Positions 59,901 through 64,000 of a stretch of 64,000 bases of DNA are shown here, one piece after another (the stretch's first letter is position 1; every line of letters begins with the position of its first letter). The DNA is from Oxyruncus cristatus (Eukaryota > Chordata > Aves > Passeriformes > Cotingidae). The stretch is taken from assembly GCA_013399855.1 (NCBI GenBank), contig VXAY01002246.1, forward strand, positions 507,637 through 571,636. The letters are read 5' to 3'. The notes under the pieces are model-generated. The model searched no databases. It had not been told where the DNA came from and saw nothing but the letters and a program-made list of their open reading frames with translations. Made by a program: the position numbers and the translations under genes.

Positions 59901-62455
59901 CACAGGGCTCAGCCAGCGCTGCACCCCTCACCCAGCACATGGGACCCTGTCCCACCAGGCAGCCCCCCAGAGCTGGGTCTAGGGGAGCAGCTCGAACACC
60001 AGCCCCCTCCTACCTCTTGCAGATGGACCCAGAGGTCAGTGTAGACGGTGTTGTCGTAGGCGAAGGTGTGGAGGTAGGACTGTGAGAGAGCACCGGGAGA
60101 AATGGGTGGGCAGGGGCAGGTCCGGGGTGTGGGAGACCCCCAAAGTACCCAGGGAGGCCCCTACCATGGGATGCCCACCCTGCACTGGGCTTGTTGCCCC
60201 CTGACACCAGCAGTGGCTCACCTGCAGCCCCTCCTTGAAGATGTCCTCGGTGAGGAAGTCCGAGAGCATACGCAGCACTGATGCTCCCTGCAGGGACGGC
60301 AAGTCTGAGACCCCAGGGACACCCTGCAGCCCATCCCCTACCCCAGGGTGCCCCCACTCCCACCTTGCTGTAAGCGATGCTGTCAAAGACCTCGCTGATC
60401 TGGGCCGGGGTGTTGATCTCATCTTCGCGGAAGGAGAGCGGGTGGGAGGTGGCCAGGGCGTCTGTTGCCATCACCTCATGCACCTCATTCAGCACCATCA
60501 GGTCTTTCTGCAGGGGTGCGACAGCACCCTCCTCAGCCCTACATGCACCCCGTGGCACCAGGGCAGCCCCCAGCGTGCCTGATCCCCCTGCCCACAGCCC
60601 TGCCCGCTGTCCCCAGCACTCACGATGTTCCAGGACTGTTCGGCCCAGTGAGCACCCAGGTACTCGACGTACGAGGCGAAGCCCTCGTTCAGCCACAGGT
60701 CGTTCCACCACCGCAGCGTCACCAGGTTCCCAAACCACTGTGGGGGGCACAGCACCCCATCAGCCACCAGCCACCAGCCCTGGGGATGGGGATGGGGGGG
60801 CCGGGGCCACAGTGGGTACCTGGTGTGCCAGCTCATGGGCGATGACGGTCACCACCCGCTCCTTGTTGCTGATGGAGGAGTACTGGTCATCGAAGAGCAG
60901 CGAGTTCTCCCGGTAGGTCACCAGCCCCCAGTTCTCCATCGCGCCTGCATTGAAGTCGGGGAGGCCGACCTGGTCTGGGGACAAAGGAGTCCCATCACTG
61001 CCCTGCTGACAAGGTGCCAGACCATCTGTCTCAGCCTGCCGCAGGCACCTCAACCCAGCACCCCAGGTGCCCCGCAGCACCCACCAGACTTTGGGAGCGG
61101 GTACGGCGTGCTGTAATGGTCTTCAAAGAAGTTGAGGATGCGACTGGTGACGTTGAGTGCATAGTTGCCCTGGCCCTCGTTAATGGCTTTGGGGCGGCCC
61201 CAGATGCTAATCTGGAGAAGAGAGATGCAAGGCTCAGCAGCAGCCCAGGCTCAGCCCAGGTACGAAGAGGGTGCCCCACATCCCAGCCTACCAGTATGTT
61301 CCCCGATGTGCCCTTCACATAGCTGAACTGGCTGACAATGAAGGCCAGCAGGTACGTGGACATCCTGGGGGTGGTTTCAAACTCTGTGACATTCCAGCTC
61401 TGCTCACCCATCGTCTCCTGCCGGCTGCCTGCAGGGAGCAGAGGGTCACCCTGCAGCCCTGCCGGGCCCCCAGCCCCCCACCGGGATCCCACCACCCCAC
61501 TCACTCTTGACGGGCATGTTGGAAAGGGCTGTGTAGTCGGAGGGGTGGATCAGTGTCACCGTGAAGTTGGCTTTCATGGCTGGCTCATCGAAGCAGGGGA
61601 AGGCTTTGCGTGCGTCAGCCGCCTGCATCTGCGTGGTGGCCACCACGTGCCTGCAAGCCAACCCTGTCAGTCCCAGGGGTCCCTGCAGAAGCTACACCCC
61701 CCAGTTCCCCTGCTCGGGCAGCATGGGGATGAGAGGAGCCCCAAAGCCAGCCTGTGCCCTCCCACCCTGTGCCCACCCTGTGCCCCCCATTCCCCTTCCC
61801 GCTGCCACCCCGGGCCAGTCCTGTGCCCTTCACACTGTTCCCTGCCCTCCACCTACTTGGTTCCTGACTCGTCGGTGTACTCGCTGCGGTAGAAGCCAGC
61901 CAGGTCGTCGGCCAGCTCCCCGGTGAAGCTGCTGGACAGCCGGTACCTCTGGCCCTGCTGCAGGGGAGCGGTGAGCTCCACCACCAGGTACTGGGTGAGG
62001 GTCTCCAACCAGGTGCGGGAGATGGAGGGGGCTCTGCCGCCGCCCTCTGCCTGCAGCGTGGCATGGAAGGAGCCCTGCATGGTGTAGTTCAGCTTGTTGC
62101 TGTGGATGAGGATGAGGTTGGTGGCTTCCACACAGACAAAGACCACACTGCTGTTGCCCTTGAAGATGTACATGTTGTTGGCATCGGGCGTCAGGAAGGG
62201 CTGCAGGGACACCTCGTAGATCTCTGGCTTCAGTGTGGCTGGCAGCCTCCACCGGTTCCAGGGGTTGTTGGGGGCGGCGGTGGTGGTGATAGTAGTGCCA
62301 GGGCCGGCCGTGCTGTCGGCGTCTGGGTGCGACGTCCCCTTGTTCTTCTCCTGGGCATAGACCACCGAGAGCGCGATGATGGTGGCCACGGCCCCCAGGC
62401 CCAGCACGATGGCCACGATGCCCACGCTCTTGCTGATGAAGAAGCCGGCCGCCAT
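56961..62455 (-). CDS. ANPEP: ANPEP, aminopeptidase N (CD13), complete, 20 exons, 963 residues
   Basis: Minus-strand coding exons: 62455-61857, 61650-61505, 61428-61292, 61211-61085, 60974-60820, 60737-60624, 60507-60364, 60287-60222, 60079-60014, 59854-59682, 59590-59511, 59382-59249, 59141-59086, 58969-58822, 58686-58595, 58450-58340, 58250-58083, 58000-57860, 57730-57649 and 57113-56961. All have GT/AG ends and consistent phases and total 2,892 bases (human 967 residues). A type II ectoenzyme: short cytosolic tail [10 protein letters not shown], one membrane anchor (residues about 11-33), a Ser/Thr-rich stalk, then an M1 metallopeptidase that removes neutral N-terminal residues. GAMEN is at residues 347-351; HELAH (383-387) and Glu406 in NEGFA bind zinc, Glu384 is catalytic, and Tyr472 in AYSKG matches the transition-state tyrosine. 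Several NxT/S sequons (NVT, NTT, NWT) suggest glycosylation. Full motif retention implies an active enzyme. Confidence 0.98.
57170..57560. repeat. Degenerate minisatellite in the last ANPEP intron
   Basis: Loose units of about 30-33 bases of the type CAGCAGCCTCCAGAAGCACTCC recur about ten times with heavy variation and some length change. Confidence 0.55.
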
Positions 62456-62499
62456 GGCGGGCAGCGGGAGCAGAGCTGGTGGAGGCAACCCTGGCACAG

Positions 62500-62580
62500 G
62501 CGCGGCTTTTAGCCTCTTGCTCCCACGAGGTTTATTAGTCCAAGTTAATGGGTGAAGGATTAAATGGCCATGGGGCTCAG
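62500..62580 (-). promoter_or_regulatory. ANPEP: ANPEP proximal promoter with TATA-like and HNF1-like motifs
   Basis: On the gene strand, CTAATAAACC lies near 62534 and GCTAAAAGCC near 62510, both TATA-like, 50-80 bases above the start codon. Just upstream is an AT-rich pair, ATTTAAT and CCATTAAC (GTTAAT on the plus strand at about 62544). GTTAAT is an HNF1 half-site, and the epithelial promoter of mammalian ANPEP is known to use HNF1. The second half-site is badly spaced, so the match is weak. Confidence 0.4.
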
Positions 62581-64000
62581 GGCGGCGGCAGCCCCTGGTA
62601 TGATCTTTCCGCCTGCCCACCCCCCAGCCTGGCAGGAGCACCAACACCCAGTGCTGCCACAAGCAGGGGCAGAGCCGGCGGCAGGGGGGTCACACCATCG
62701 GGGAGCAGGTGTGAGCTGCGGGCCAGCACCCCCGGGGTCCCTCCCTAGCACTGGCCTGGCCCTGCAAAAGGAGCACAGAGCGGGTGGTCACAGCCCGTGG
62801 CCACATCCCCACCGTGATGCAGGGCACAGTGGGTGTCACTATCAGTCGAGCCCAGACGCGGCCTCAGTGTCACCCGTTTGCTCTCGAGTGACAGGGCGCA
62901 AACTGCTGCTGGGGAGTCCCCGGCGACCCCCTGACAGCAAGGGGCACAGCTGACAGGCTGCCCCCCCACCAGAGAAAGTGGGGGACATGGGCTTCAGCGC
63001 AGAGGTCTGGCAGTGCACAGGGAGCCTGGGAGGAGCCCACCCTGCCCACAGCCCTCTCAAAGTCCAGGGTCATGAAACTGGCGGCACCGGGGTCAAACTC
63101 CGTCCTGGTGAGCCCAGCCCCAGTGGGCACGTGCAAGGTCCCCACTCAGGGCAGGGTGGGGAGGTGACACATCCCGTCACAAAATGGGAATAGGAACTCC
63201 TGTTCCCAAGATCCAGGCAATAGGGAGACATGGGCAGGTGCTGCCAGGAGCCACAGCTGAGGCAAAGGGCAAACTGGGACAGGGCAAGAGGTGTCCTCAG
63301 GGAGCCCTGCCCTGTTCCTGACAGCACCCAGCTGCACCCACAGGGATCACTGTGCCTGGCACAAATCACTCTAGATGCTGCAGCATCCCTGGCATCCCCT
63401 GGTTGGCACAGCCAGGCCATGCCCTGGCCCAGTGGCCACCGCTGGCTTGCTCAGCCCGATCCCTGCCCTGGCTTTGGTCAAAGGCTACGGATTTGGGGAC
63501 AGGCCCCCTGGAGCAGAGGCTACAGCTGGCTGGGAGGGTGCCGGGCACCCTGCACACCCTCCATCCTGCACAGTTGAGCACACTGGCCCTCCCCACAGCC
63601 CCTCAGGCACAGCACTCAGGCACCCACCCCCGCTCGCCCCAACGCTGATCCCTATTAACTCCAGCCAGACCCCTCCTCAGGCTTCTGCACTGCCCTGTGA
63701 CGCCCACACCCACTCCCCCAGAACCTGCAGGATCCTGCCCCCGCAGAAGCCCCCTCCATGGAGTCCACAGCAGCGCACGCACGTGTCCCACGTCCCATAC
63801 GCAGCACAGACGTTGGGCATCACCCACATGGGCACGTGGGTCCCTTGAGGCTCTGGGCCCACATGCCCCAAAGCCTGACACCCCCCAGAGCCCCCACACC
63901 CTCATGCACCCCCGCAGACCCCCCAACCCTCCCCACTGAATACAGGCTCCATAACCTCCGTGCACGTGAACCCCACTACTCACCCCACACCCCACAGCCC
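62581..64000. other. ANPEP upstream flank
   Basis: GC-rich sequence with no supportable gene. In human the next gene is AP3S2, and none of its exons was recognised here. Confidence 0.5.

Overview
This is vertebrate nuclear DNA, almost certainly from a bird. Intergenic DNA carries nine 3' fragments of avian-type CR1 LINEs, introns are short, GC is high with CpG islands, and the GnRH receptor keeps the C-terminal tail of non-mammalian receptors. The gene set matches human 15q25-q26, whose avian counterpart is chromosome 10 (recalled synteny, not tested here).

Layout. 1-5.1 kb: first coding exon of RASGRF1 on the minus strand, part of its intron 1, and a promoter region cut by a 275-base assembly gap. 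5.4-39.9 kb: a long intergenic interval with all the CR1 fragments, small tandem repeats, AT-rich islands, two perfect RFX X-boxes and, at 30.19-30.27 kb, the miR-184 hairpin on the plus strand beneath a CpG island. 40-46.8 kb: ANKRD34C and TMED3 in tandem on the plus strand. 47.8-49.5 kb: a GnRH receptor gene (minus) whose start codon I could not place. 51.2-56.1 kb: two divergent MESP-family bHLH genes. 56.8-62.5 kb: ANPEP (minus), reconstructed as 20 coding exons with every splice phase consistent and 963 codons. 62.5-64 kb: upstream flank.

RASGRF1, miR-184, ANKRD34C and TMED3 keep the order and orientation of human 15q25.1. The MESP pair and ANPEP keep those of human 15q26.1. The window therefore joins two human-separated blocks, with the GnRH receptor at the junction. 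No operon-like or mobile system is present.

The point most worth checking is the MESP pair. Both copies share a nearly identical inverted block of about 290 bp. In it, the basic region and most of helix 1 are replaced by the same short open frame ending in TAA, and in one copy the block starts exactly at a single-N assembly join. This is either an assembly fault or a remarkable shared lesion. The MESP1-side promoter carries T-box, TCF/LEF and TATA-like motifs that fit presomitic mesoderm control.
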